Positions 37,000 through 45,427 of a stretch of DNA of 64,000 nucleotides are shown here, one piece after another (position 1 is the first letter of the stretch; each line of letters begins with the position of its first letter). The stretch covers positions 1-64,000 of the forward strand of contig CALXOH010000016.1 in NCBI GenBank assembly GCA_944389975.1, given 5' to 3'. A program made the translations under genes and the position numbers. The notes beneath the pieces were generated by a model. The model saw nothing but the letters and a program-made list of their open reading frames with translations, searched no databases and was not told the origin of the DNA. Source of the DNA: an uncultured Spirochaetaceae bacterium (GTDB lineage: Bacteria; Spirochaetota; Spirochaetia; Sphaerochaetales; Sphaerochaetaceae).

Positions 37000-37843
37000 G
37001 GAGTTCCCCCAACCAATTGAGTTTGTCTCTGATGACTTCCATATAGTTACGCTTGTTGCTGGAGACCAGAAGCGTCTTGCTTCTTGACTTCTCTATCTCA
37101 ACAACATCCCCTTCCTCGAGTTTCTCGCTAACCTGCCCGTCGACTGTAAGCACCAGGTCTGTCCTCTGCCCTTCCATCACTTGGATTTTCACATGGCTTG
37201 CGCTGTCTGTGACAAGCGGCCTGTTTGAAAGCGTGAACGGACAGATCGGTGTGATTATGAATGCGGAAAGCTCCGAGGAGAGTATCGGGCCACCTGCGGC
37301 GAGGCTGTATCCGGTGGAACCCGTGGGTGTTGCGACTATGAGGCCGTCGGCTTTGAAAATCCCTGCCCGGGTCTTGTCCAGGAATAGTTCGAGTTTTACT
37401 ACTTTGCTCGTGCCGCTTGAACTGATCGCAGCTTCGTTCAATGCATAGGAAGAGAATATCCTCCTGCCCTTTCTTTCGATTGCCACGCGCAGCATGAGGC
37501 GCCTTGAGATGACGCTTTTTCCATCCATCAGGTTCTCAAGCTCTTCCCTCCACTCGTCTTTCGATATCTCTGTTATGTAGCCGAACGTGCCGAGGTTCAC
37601 AGGGAGTATCAAGCGCCCGAGTTCGTGCACTTTCCGGGCAACTGAGAGCACCGTGCCATCACCTCCCAAGGAGATCACGAGGTCAGTCTCGTATGGAATC
37701 TCCATACCAGCCGAGGACTGGTATGTCATGATCGTCTTGTTTCTTATTCCTCTCTCCCCGAGGAATGTTTCTATCTCTCCTGCAAGTCTTTCGGATTCGC
37801 TTTTCAGCCCGTTTGCAACTATTGTCACGTGGGATAGTTTCAC
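36992..37843 (-). CDS. nadK: NAD kinase
   Basis: Phosphorylates NAD to NADP. The 283-residue product has the diagnostic LGGDGTVLSVAR, NLGTFGYITE and the substrate loop TPTGSTGYSLAAGGPI. It lies 1 bp after the DegT-like gene and overlaps recN. Confidence 0.96.
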   Translation of the reverse strand: MKLSHVTIVANGLKSESERLAGEIETFLGERGIRNKTIMTYQSSAGMEIPYETDLVISLGGDGTVLSVARKVHELGRLILPVNLGTFGYITEISKDEWREELENLMDGKSVISRRLMLRVAIERKGRRIFSSYALNEAAISSSGTSKVVKLELFLDKTRAGIFKADGLIVATPTGSTGYSLAAGGPILSSELSAFIITPICPFTLSNRPLVTDSASHVKIQVMEGQRTDLVLTVDGQVSEKLEEGDVVEIEKSRSKTLLVSSNKRNYMEVIRDKLNWLGELHA

Positions 37844-37844
37844 A

Positions 37845-38879
37845 TCAGCCCCCTATGTGCCTGATCACTTTTTCTATCGTATCGATCTCCGATCGCTTGA
37901 GCATCGGATAAAGTGGGAATACGAGACACCTTGAGAGCGCTGCGTTCCCGTTCGGAAAGAGTTCGAATTCGTTTCTGTATTTGTATCCGACCGCATTCGA
38001 AAACCCTTCCTCGATCTCCACTCCGTTGTCCTTTGCAAATTTCTTCGCATCATCGATCCTGCCGTCGATGATCAAAGGAAATGCATAGCCGTTCGTCTTG
38101 TACGAAGAGCTTTTGGGAAGGAACGGCTTTGCCTCGGACTTCTGAAGCGACGACTGGTATGCCCTCGCTATCTCCCTTCTGATCTCCATCGTCTCTTCCA
38201 GTTTTAATAGCTGCATGTTTCCAAGGGATGCATTCAGATCGGGCATGTCCGTGTATCTACCGGTCTTTCCCGCTTCCTTTTTCAACGCGTCCACAAAAGC
38301 CTCCTTCCCGGAGAATGCACCGGATCCTCCTGCACTACTGATCAAAGAGCGCTCTTCGAAGGAAGTGATCACTACATCCCCCACATCCCCTGCCCTGATG
38401 CCGTCTTCGTAGTACGAATCCATCGACTCGGAAATGTCTTCGATCACGGGAACCCCCAGGGAGGCGAAAACATCCTTTGACTCGGGAATGAAACCCATCG
38501 GCTCGAAGAGGTATACGGCTTTCAAACCTTCACTCTTCACCTCCTCCAAAGCTTCTTCGCTTATCGGGCTCGTCTTCGATGAGTCGAGGATCCTTACATC
38601 CAGTCCGAATGAAGAGAGCACCTGGCACACGACATTCGGTGTGAATATCGAAAGGGCTACTACATCCCCGCTTGATAGCGAGAGCGCGCGGAGCGTGAAT
38701 GCGATCGCATCGGGATAAGTTCTCAACACTATCCCGTCTTTCTTCCCGATGTGGGCTGAATAATTCCGTACGAACTCCTTTTTCCTCTCCCCCGGTCCGA
38801 TCTTCTCATCTACCATGGTTTGAAGCACTGCATCCATGTCCCTTCTGATAAGCGTGGGTTTGGTGAATCTGATTGCCAT
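37845..38879 (-). CDS. DegT/DnrJ-like aminotransferase-fold protein lacking the PLP lysine
   Basis: About 344 residues with the fold-type-I layout of sugar aminotransferases: PVIEDISESMDS (the Asp that holds the PLP ring), GDVVITSF, AGGSGAF, and LNASLGNMQLLKLEETMEIRREIARAYQ. Where family members have Lys in SFxxxKxL...GG, this protein reads SFEERSLISSAGG, so no Schiff base is expected. It may be a binding or dehydratase-like derivative. I start at ATG 38879 (MAIRFTKP), matching family N-termini, not the longer frame to 38897. It is first in the nadK-recN operon. Confidence 0.78.
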   Translation of the reverse strand: MAIRFTKPTLIRRDMDAVLQTMVDEKIGPGERKKEFVRNYSAHIGKKDGIVLRTYPDAIAFTLRALSLSSGDVVALSIFTPNVVCQVLSSFGLDVRILDSSKTSPISEEALEEVKSEGLKAVYLFEPMGFIPESKDVFASLGVPVIEDISESMDSYYEDGIRAGDVGDVVITSFEERSLISSAGGSGAFSGKEAFVDALKKEAGKTGRYTDMPDLNASLGNMQLLKLEETMEIRREIARAYQSSLQKSEAKPFLPKSSSYKTNGYAFPLIIDGRIDDAKKFAKDNGVEIEEGFSNAVGYKYRNEFELFPNGNAALSRCLVFPLYPMLKRSEIDTIEKVIRHIGG

Positions 38880-38946
38880 AGCGTGATGATAGCACAAAAG
38901 GGCTTGAACGTTGACAATCCTTTTGGCAAGGGATTAATTTATCTTC

Positions 38947-40275
38947 ATGTTGAAAAGAAAAAATCTTCCTGAAGTTGGGAAAGTCGAACTGAAGACGCTC
39001 TTCGCCCTCCGTCCCGGCCTTCTCATACTTTTTTCGATAATACTTGTTTTGATAATCCTTTCTTTTCTGTTGTTTTTCCTTCCCGGGATAATCAAAGGGG
39101 GGCGCTATGTATCGTTCTCATCCCCCATGTCCTCTGTCGGTGTTTTCATCGATGGGAAATACACCGGATCAAACAACGGTTCGTACTATTTCGTTCCCTC
39201 GGGCGTACACAGCGTGAAGTACGTCAAGGATGGAATTACACTCAAGGAGGGCACGATCGAAGTCGACCACCCGATCTTCCTCACCCTGTTCCGTCGCCCT
39301 GTCATGAACGTCGATATAACAAGCGACGTGGAAAACAAAGAGCTGAAGGACAAGGTAGTCTCTACATTCATCTCCGAGCTTTCCAATGCATCGAGGATAC
39401 TTGAGTATGACTCGAGGTTCCCCTACCGCCCGATCTTTGAAGAGAGGGCACGTGACTTCGCCTCCCTGTCGATCGAAGACACCGGAGGGCTATGGGACCT
39501 TGCTTCTTCCTTCATCACTTCAAAGGAGATGCTTGAAGACTACAAGGGAAGCGTTCTTTACCTACGTGAAAACGGATTTGACGTAAACGACTATTCGGAT
39601 GAGATTGAATTATTATTCTCATCCGATGGCGCTGTAGTCGGAATCGAGGATGAATCAAACATTCCATCATTTTCGGAAGAAGATGGGTATTTGCAAATTC
39701 CTGCCGGGGAGTACGTAATCGGTAGGAAAGTCGATCTCTCTTACCCTGACGTAATAGAGGAAAGCGTGGTGAAAGCCATTGGCGGATGCCGCATTTCAAC
39801 GCGCCTTGTCACAGAAAGCGATTATGCACTCTTTCTAAGGGACAACCCGTTCTGGGGAAGGGATAACAAGAGCACTTTGATCGAGAAAAACCTTGTCGAC
39901 GAACACTATCTTGACGGCGTTGTAATCTCCCCGGCATTCCATTCCCAGCGCCCGATAAGGAACATCAGTTACAATGCGGCAAAGGCGTACGTCGAATACA
40001 TCTCGGGAAAAGAGGGATGTGAGTATTACATTCCTACGGAAGGAGAGCTTGAGGTTTCGGGCATTTCGGGAAATAGCGGGCTATGGGAGTTCTCCTCAAC
40101 TCCGTTTGTTCCCCTCTCAAGGTACCTTGGCATCGACACGTCGCGCCATGCTGATTTGCTTTCTTCGGTGGATGTTGTTGTCAAAGGGGGGAAAGATGGC
40201 GAAAATACTACCCTTGGAGTCGTGCCCAGGAACATGACAAGCGAGTACATCGGACTCAGGATTGCTAAAAGATGA
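38947..40275 (+). CDS. membrane-anchored PEGA and SUMF1-like protein
   Basis: 442 residues: one membrane helix (about 27-50), a PEGA-like domain (SVGVFIDGKYTGSNNGSYYFVPSG), a connector, and a C-terminal formylglycine-enzyme-like (SUMF1) domain (RPIRNISYNAAKAYVEYISG, YIPTEGELEVSG, GLWEFSSTPF, IGLRIAKR). The active-site cysteines of true FGE are absent from the C-terminus, so it is likely a binding module in the periplasm or at the cell surface. It overlaps smpB by 4 bp. Confidence 0.78.
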   Translation: MLKRKNLPEVGKVELKTLFALRPGLLILFSIILVLIILSFLLFFLPGIIKGGRYVSFSSPMSSVGVFIDGKYTGSNNGSYYFVPSGVHSVKYVKDGITLKEGTIEVDHPIFLTLFRRPVMNVDITSDVENKELKDKVVSTFISELSNASRILEYDSRFPYRPIFEERARDFASLSIEDTGGLWDLASSFITSKEMLEDYKGSVLYLRENGFDVNDYSDEIELLFSSDGAVVGIEDESNIPSFSEEDGYLQIPAGEYVIGRKVDLSYPDVIEESVVKAIGGCRISTRLVTESDYALFLRDNPFWGRDNKSTLIEKNLVDEHYLDGVVISPAFHSQRPIRNISYNAAKAYVEYISGKEGCEYYIPTEGELEVSGISGNSGLWEFSSTPFVPLSRYLGIDTSRHADLLSSVDVVVKGGKDGENTTLGVVPRNMTSEYIGLRIAKR

Positions 40276-40739
40276 GCGAAAATAAAGATAGAAAAGAGAT
40301 ACAGAGAAATAGAAAGGCGTTCTTCAACTATGAGATGATCGAAGAACTTGAGTGCGGGATCGAACTCATGGGCACCGAAGTCAAAAGCGTACGGGAGGGG
40401 AAGTGCTCGTTCTCAGACAGCTACGTAATCGTCAAGAACGGCGAGTTGATGCTCGTAGGATTTTTGATCCAGCCATATTCACACGGCAATATATTCAACC
40501 ACAAGACTGACAGGACCAGGCGCCTTCTTGCGCATAAGGAAGAGATCAGGAAGTTTGAGCGGAAAGTAAACGAGAAAGGGCTGACGATAGTACCAATCTC
40601 GATCTACCTGAAGAAGAACAAGGTAAAGATGGAGATAGCGCTTGCAAGGGGAAAGAACGTCCGCGACAAGAAGGATGCGATAAAAGAAAGGGACCTTCAA
40701 AGGGAAGCCAGGCGCACAGTCAGGGAGATGGATTACTGA
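40272..40739 (+). CDS. smpB: SsrA-binding protein SmpB
   Basis: Partner of tmRNA in rescuing stalled ribosomes. 155 residues with AFFNYEMIEELECGIELMGTEVKSVREGKCSF, GNIFNHKTDRTRRLLAHKEEI and the basic C-terminal tail. The ATGA overlap couples it to the PEGA/SUMF1 gene. The tmRNA gene lies about 600 bp downstream on the opposite strand. Confidence 0.97.
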   Translation: MSENKDRKEIQRNRKAFFNYEMIEELECGIELMGTEVKSVREGKCSFSDSYVIVKNGELMLVGFLIQPYSHGNIFNHKTDRTRRLLAHKEEIRKFERKVNEKGLTIVPISIYLKKNKVKMEIALARGKNVRDKKDAIKERDLQREARRTVREMDY

Positions 40740-41299
40740 CCGAATATCGAGTACGGGCCTTTGGTGATCAGCGTATTCAAGAACGACGCGATGAATACAA
40801 GATCGTCCTGGCAATCCTTCCTCACCCAGTCCTCTATGACCCTTATCGCACCACCTGAGATGTAGATGTATGCCAAGTCGAGGTAACGCTTATCAACGTT
40901 CTGGTTGGACCAAAGCGTACTGACCATCGGGAATATCTCACCGAGGATTCTGGCGACAAACTCCCTGTCCCCGTTTTTCGAGAAAAAGAGCTTTACGATC
41001 TCTTTGTTGTTCTTCACTACCGTGAGAAGCTTTTCAAGGAAGCCTTCGATCGAGTTGACGTAGCTCTGGTCAAGCGATTGGTAGAACTCGTTCTTCACAA
41101 GCGATCCGAAGTTCTCTTCAATCTCCCCCAGAAGTGCCTCAACCGAACCGTAATGGGTGTAGAAAGTATTTCTGTTGATCTTTGCTTCGATGCATAAACG
41201 AGAGATTGTTATCTTCTCGATAGGCATTTCCTTCATCAATTTCAAAAAGCTTACGTAAAGTTGCTCTTTGGTGCTCTTAACCCTTTTATCCACTTTCAT
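40733..41299 (-). CDS. TetR/AcrR-family transcriptional regulator
   Basis: 188 residues. The N-terminal helix-turn-helix reads MPIEKITISRLCIEAKINRNTFYTHYGSVEALL, close to the TetR consensus; the C-terminal domain is all-helical with no recognisable ligand pocket. It begins at ATG 41299; the longer frame to 41389 runs into the tmRNA and is not real. It lies 46 bp downstream of the tmRNA, after a strong hairpin, and overlaps smpB convergently by 7 bp. The target is unknown. Confidence 0.85.
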   Translation of the reverse strand: MKVDKRVKSTKEQLYVSFLKLMKEMPIEKITISRLCIEAKINRNTFYTHYGSVEALLGEIEENFGSLVKNEFYQSLDQSYVNSIEGFLEKLLTVVKNNKEIVKLFFSKNGDREFVARILGEIFPMVSTLWSNQNVDKRYLDLAYIYISGGAIRVIEDWVRKDCQDDLVFIASFLNTLITKGPYSIFGQ

Positions 41300-41306
41300 A
41301 CCCTTT

Positions 41307-41342
41307 GGAAAAGCCAAGGAGAGGAATTTCCTTCCTCTCCTT
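41307..41342 (-). terminator. terminator hairpin of the tmRNA gene
   Basis: Perfect 11-bp stem AAGGAGAGGAA/TTCCTCTCCTT (41316-41326 and 41332-41342, loop of 5), starting 4 bp after the mature tmRNA 3' end. The T-run after it (GGCTTTTCC on the minus strand) is imperfect, so some read-through into the TetR gene is possible. Confidence 0.65.
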
Positions 41343-41345
41343 TGA

Positions 41346-41712
41346 TGGAGGTGGGGAGAGTCGAACTCCCGTCCTAACAGTCCATCCATGAACGTCTACG
41401 GAACATAGGCATCTGTCTCTTTTTCACTTCCGTCAAGGTCAAATGCCAACGGCAACGAAAGCAAGCGCCCTAAAGCGTCCCCCGATCAAAGACGCCCTGA
41501 TCGAGGCAAGTCCCAGTTTTTGATGGCTAATTCAAGTTAGGAACCGCACCTGAAGTCGCCATGCAACCGTAATCAGGCTGCAAGTGCAAGATTGTCGTCG
41601 AGAACGATCTCTTCTTCTTTCTTTGCAGTTAATTTGTTTTGCCGGTTTTACAAGTCAGCTCTTGGCCCGCAGTCCATAGCCTGGCAAAGCTAGTCGAAAC
41701 CGAAACACCCCC
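41346..41712 (-). ncRNA. ssrA: transfer-messenger RNA (tmRNA)
   Basis: Both ends are recognised. The 5' end is GGGGGTG followed by TTTCGGTTTCGACTAGC, and the 3' end is GTTCGACTCTCCCCACCTCC plus discriminator A; the two ends pair as a 7-bp acceptor stem (one G-U). CCA is not encoded (TCA follows). The mature length is about 367 nt. The resume codon GCA (41626-41624) opens a tag of 17 codons, AKKEEEIVLDDNLALAA, ending at TGA 41575-41573; ALAA is the usual protease signal. Confidence 0.96.
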
Positions 41713-41727
41713 TGTTCCGGTACTCTG

Positions 41728-41756
41728 AATTTACTTTCTACGAAAGGTTTTGTAAA
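41728..41756 (-). promoter_or_regulatory. promoter of the tmRNA gene
   Basis: Minus strand: TTTACA (41756-41751), 17-bp spacer, TAAATT (41733-41728). The transcript would start a few bases before the mature 5' end at 41712, which RNase P would trim. Confidence 0.55.
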
Positions 41757-41811
41757 GGGTAAACATTCAAATTGGCTTTTTTTTCATGTTGTAAGCGTGA
41801 ATCAGATCGTA

Positions 41812-42573
41812 CTATACGCGAGAGCCAACCCACTTTGAGAGAGAAGTGAAAAACGCTCCGAGGTCATCGAACTTCAGCACCGCGTAATCGTCAAGGTATG
41901 TCTTGTCCCTGTTAACTATCACGATATCCTTTCCTTCCCTCACCGACAGGTACGGTAGTGTTGCAGCGGGATTGACCACCAGCGATGTTCCGAGCACAAG
42001 CACAAGGTCTGCATACGAGAACGCGCTTTCCGCCCTCGATAGTATCGATGAGTTTAAATTCTCCCCGTAGAATACGATGTCCGGCTTCACCACCCCTTCA
42101 CAGTTCCTGCACTTCGGAACGTTTCCTTTCTCAACTTCATTCGCCATGTACTTGTAGTCATAGTATGCGTGACAGTTCGTGCAAAACCCCCTTTCGAGCG
42201 TGCCATGGAGCGGATAGACGTTCTTCGAGCCTGCCCTTTCGTGTAGAAAGTCGACGTTCTGGGTGAATATACCTTCCGAGAGCTTACCGAGCCTTTCCAA
42301 ATCTGCAAGCGTCTTATGGATGATGTTGGGCTTGAACGAATCCATCCTGAACCAGTAATCCTTCGCCCAGGAATAGAAGACATCGGGATGAAGGTTGAAG
42401 AAGTTGATGCTTACGATCGTCTCCACATCAAGCTTTCCGTATGACTTTGAGTATAGTCCGTCTGAGCTTCTGAAATCGGGGATTCCCGAGAGCGTCGATA
42501 CCCCTGCCCCCGTGAGTGCAACTACGCGCCTCGACTTTTCCAGGAGTTTGATAAATTCGTCAAATGCGTTCAT
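41812..42573 (-). CDS. Sir2-type NAD-dependent protein deacylase
   Basis: A sirtuin of 253 residues that removes acyl groups from lysine using NAD. It has VALTGAGVSTLSGIPDFRS, the catalytic region FTQNVDFLHERAG and VYPLHGTLE (active-site His), a four-cysteine zinc site (CTNC...CRNC) and VLGTSLVVNPA. It is the last gene of folD-miaB-sir2 and overlaps miaB by 4 bp. Confidence 0.95.
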   Translation of the reverse strand: MNAFDEFIKLLEKSRRVVALTGAGVSTLSGIPDFRSSDGLYSKSYGKLDVETIVSINFFNLHPDVFYSWAKDYWFRMDSFKPNIIHKTLADLERLGKLSEGIFTQNVDFLHERAGSKNVYPLHGTLERGFCTNCHAYYDYKYMANEVEKGNVPKCRNCEGVVKPDIVFYGENLNSSILSRAESAFSYADLVLVLGTSLVVNPAATLPYLSVREGKDIVIVNRDKTYLDDYAVLKFDDLGAFFTSLSKWVGSRV

Positions 42574-43850
42574 ACTTCCCTTCCCCGGAACGTGTTTCCT
42601 TTCAACTCGTTCACGTATAGCTCGACGACATCTCCTTCTTTATGCTCCTTCAAAGGAATGAACGATGTCATGTAGTTGTGCTCATCGCGGGAAAGAAGCA
42701 TATTCCCATCATCCCGGCTTTTTCCCAAGACGATCGCTTTTGTCTTGAATGGAAGAAGTGCTGATTTCATCCTCTTTGCCCTCTCAAGCTGTTTTTCGAT
42801 CAAGTATTCAAGCCTCCTCGTCTTCTCCTCAAGCGGGATCTGGCCGTCCATTGAGTATGCTTTCGTACCCTCGCGCGGATTGAAGTAGTACATGAAGGCT
42901 TCGACTGTAGGCATCTTATCCATCACTTCGATAGTCTCCAGGAACTCACTTTCACTCTCCGTGGGAAAGCCGACCATGACATCGGTTGAGAACGTAACGC
43001 CCTCGATTCCCTCTTTTATCCTTTCGACCAACTCCAGAAAGTCCTCTTTCGAATACTTTCTGTTCATCAACTTTAAAACCCTCGTCGATCCGGACTGCAT
43101 CGGAAGGTGTATGTGCCTTGCAATCTTTTTCTCTTTCCCGATTACCGAGATCAAGCGGGAAGAGAAATCCTTGGGGTGCGGACTTTCAAAACGTACGAAT
43201 TCAATTTCACCAAGCTTTCCATCTAGCGCTTCCAACAGCTCTGGAAATCCGACATTCCCGTCCTTGTAGCTGTTCACGTTCTGCCCGAGGAGGGTTATCT
43301 CCTTCACTTTGCTCTTCCCGAGCCTCTTTATTTCGCGTACTACATCGTCCAACGGACGGCTTACTTCCCTTCCCCTCACGTACGGCACGATGCAGTAGGA
43401 GCAGAAGTTATTGCATCCGTTCATTATCGGAACATAGGAGGAGAACTCCCCTTCCTTGAAGTAGCTTGGAAGGAACGAATACTTCTCCTTTTCAACTTCC
43501 CTCTCCTCTCCGTTTATGATGAAAGGAATCTCTTCCTTTCCAGTGTTTCCTATTATGTAGTCGATGTAGGGTGCTTTTTCCTTGAGTTCATCCTTGATGC
43601 GCGATGCCATGCACCCTGTGAGGATGATTTTGGTCTTTCCGTTTTTCTTCTTGACTGTCGAAAAATACCCCAATCGTCCGAATACCCTGCTTTCTGCGGA
43701 TGCGCGTACGGAGCATGTGTTTATTATCACGTAGTCGGCGTCGTTCTCATCTTCAGTCTTTTCGACGTTCAACCCTTTCAGAATCACTTCCATCGCGTTG
43801 CTCTCTGCAACATTCATCTGGCATCCGTATGTTTCTATATAGTATTTCAA
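42570..43850 (-). CDS. miaB: tRNA-2-methylthio-N6-dimethylallyladenosine synthase MiaB
   Basis: A radical-SAM methylthiotransferase acting on A37 of tRNA. 426 residues: N-terminal UPF0004 domain with Cys in ETYGCQMN, NTCSVR and TGCMASR; radical-SAM CSYCIVPYVRG; and a C-terminal TRAM domain (KEGDVVELYVNELKGNTFRG). It overlaps folD and sir2 by 4 bp each. Confidence 0.95.
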   Translation of the reverse strand: MKYYIETYGCQMNVAESNAMEVILKGLNVEKTEDENDADYVIINTCSVRASAESRVFGRLGYFSTVKKKNGKTKIILTGCMASRIKDELKEKAPYIDYIIGNTGKEEIPFIINGEEREVEKEKYSFLPSYFKEGEFSSYVPIMNGCNNFCSYCIVPYVRGREVSRPLDDVVREIKRLGKSKVKEITLLGQNVNSYKDGNVGFPELLEALDGKLGEIEFVRFESPHPKDFSSRLISVIGKEKKIARHIHLPMQSGSTRVLKLMNRKYSKEDFLELVERIKEGIEGVTFSTDVMVGFPTESESEFLETIEVMDKMPTVEAFMYYFNPREGTKAYSMDGQIPLEEKTRRLEYLIEKQLERAKRMKSALLPFKTKAIVLGKSRDDGNMLLSRDEHNYMTSFIPLKEHKEGDVVELYVNELKGNTFRGREV

Positions 43851-44728
43851 ATGCGCTCTCCTTTCCTTTTCAGCGCTGCCCTGATCGTGTTCTCCATGAG
43901 CATTGCAACCGTCATCACGCCAACTCCACCCGGAACCGGCGACAACTTGACATCACGATCTCTAAAGCTTTCCATGTCCACGTCCCCCACCACTTTGTAG
44001 CCCTTCTTTTTCGACTCGTCCTTCACTCTCGTTATTCCGACGTCGATTATCGTACACCCGTTTTTGACCATATCGGATGTCAGAAATCCCGGAGAGCCGA
44101 CAGCAACCACTACGATGTCGGCACTTGCCGTGTACTTTTTTATATCCCTCGTCTTCGAGTGGCAAAGCGTGACCGTTCCGTCAGCACCCTTTTCAGACAT
44201 CAATATCGATAGCGGACGGCCTACTATGTTGCTTCGACCGATGATCACTACATCCTGCCCTTTTATAGGTATTTCGTAGTACTCGAGCATTCTCATGATC
44301 CCTTTCGGTGTGCATGGCACGTTATCGTGGTAGCCTGCAAGCAAACGCCCCATGCTTAAAGGCGAAAAGCCATCCACATCCTTTTCCGCGCTGATTTTCT
44401 CCAGCACGTACTCTTCGGAAATTCCCGCGGGAAGAGGAAGCTGTACCAGAATACCATCCACGTCATCATCCTCGTTCAAGCTTTCGATTAAATTCAACAA
44501 CTCATCCTCCGAAGTATCCTCAGGAAGGAAGTGGTCGACGTGTTTTATTCCGACTTCATCAGCAAGCTTTCCCTTGCTCTTGACGTATGTAAGGCTTGCC
44601 CCGTCAGATCCAACGATTATTATCGCAAGCTCCGGGCGCCTTGAATAAGCCTGGTAAAATTTTTCAGATTCCTTTTTCAAGTCTGTAACGACATCATTCC
44701 GAACTTTTTTTCCATCGAGCAGAAACAT
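43847..44728 (-). CDS. folD: bifunctional methylene-THF dehydrogenase/cyclohydrolase FolD
   Basis: Interconverts methylene-, methenyl- and formyl-tetrahydrofolate. Catalytic region SLTYVKSKGKLADEVGI, GILVQLPLP, KDVDGFSPLSMGRL, NAD(P)-binding IIGRSNIVGRPLSILM and PVPGGVGVMTVAML. I start at MFLLDGKK (44728) to match family N-termini; a frame to 44770 would add 14 residues. It is first in the folD-miaB-sir2 operon. Confidence 0.95.
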   Translation of the reverse strand: MFLLDGKKVRNDVVTDLKKESEKFYQAYSRRPELAIIIVGSDGASLTYVKSKGKLADEVGIKHVDHFLPEDTSEDELLNLIESLNEDDDVDGILVQLPLPAGISEEYVLEKISAEKDVDGFSPLSMGRLLAGYHDNVPCTPKGIMRMLEYYEIPIKGQDVVIIGRSNIVGRPLSILMSEKGADGTVTLCHSKTRDIKKYTASADIVVVAVGSPGFLTSDMVKNGCTIIDVGITRVKDESKKKGYKVVGDVDMESFRDRDVKLSPVPGGVGVMTVAMLMENTIRAALKRKGERI

Positions 44729-44830
44729 ACCAGTAGTATTCAAGATTTCCGATCTTTCCTCAATCTCCATGCAATAATTACATACCCTTACTTCCTTTCA
44801 TTTTCCCAATTTCGTATACTTTGCACTGTG

Positions 44831-45415
44831 ATGAAAAAACGAATCAAACAGATAATCATGATCCTCTTGATCGCTATTATGCCTTTTATGCTCTATGCAA
44901 GGCCGTATTACGACAGCGGATCACAGATATTCACCATCAACGCTGGTGCGACGATCCCCATGTCCGCAACTTGGTTTGACGGACGGGGTACGGAGTACTG
45001 GTTCTCAGGCACGCATCAGTCGGTAGGTGCCTACGCATCTCTTTCGTACGAAGTCTTCATGAATTCGTACTTCGCAATAGGCGGACAGCTTGGATTCATG
45101 TTTGACTATTCGAATGCAGGAAAGATTTTCACCAACGTTCCGGTACTCTTGAAAGCGTCAGTATTCCCGCTTCAAGGAAAGTGGGAGCTTCCGATCTCCA
45201 TCGGAGTCGGAGGGGCGTACATGAGCTACCAAGAGGGAGGAAAGTTCACTTTCATGGCGACTTTTGAAATCGGTTTGAGATATTACATCACAGACGAATG
45301 GGGCGTCGGAGTGCACACAGGCATCCAAGTGCTTCCGGAGTTCTATATCAAAGACATCAACAGCGGAATGTTCACGTACCTACCTGTGACGCTCTCCGCT
45401 GCATACAGGCACTAA
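44831..45415 (+). CDS. predicted outer-membrane beta-barrel protein
   Basis: 194 residues with a signal peptide (KKRIKQIIMILLIAIMPFMLYA) and alternating strands rich in Gly, Tyr and Phe (FAIGGQLGFMFDYS, FEIGLRYYITDEWGVGVHTG), ending YLPVTLSAAYRH, a terminal aromatic/His strand as in outer-membrane barrels. It resembles small treponemal barrel proteins in form only. The ATG has no ribosome-binding site; an in-frame GTG lies at 44828. A lipoprotein gene follows 12 bp later. Confidence 0.7.
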   Translation: MKKRIKQIIMILLIAIMPFMLYARPYYDSGSQIFTINAGATIPMSATWFDGRGTEYWFSGTHQSVGAYASLSYEVFMNSYFAIGGQLGFMFDYSNAGKIFTNVPVLLKASVFPLQGKWELPISIGVGGAYMSYQEGGKFTFMATFEIGLRYYITDEWGVGVHTGIQVLPEFYIKDINSGMFTYLPVTLSAAYRH

Positions 45416-45427
45416 GGAGGAGTAAAG

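Noticed and set aside
41300-41389. N-terminal extension of the TetR regulator
   Set aside because: These codons lie in the tmRNA 3' end and its terminator. The family N-terminus begins at ATG 41299.
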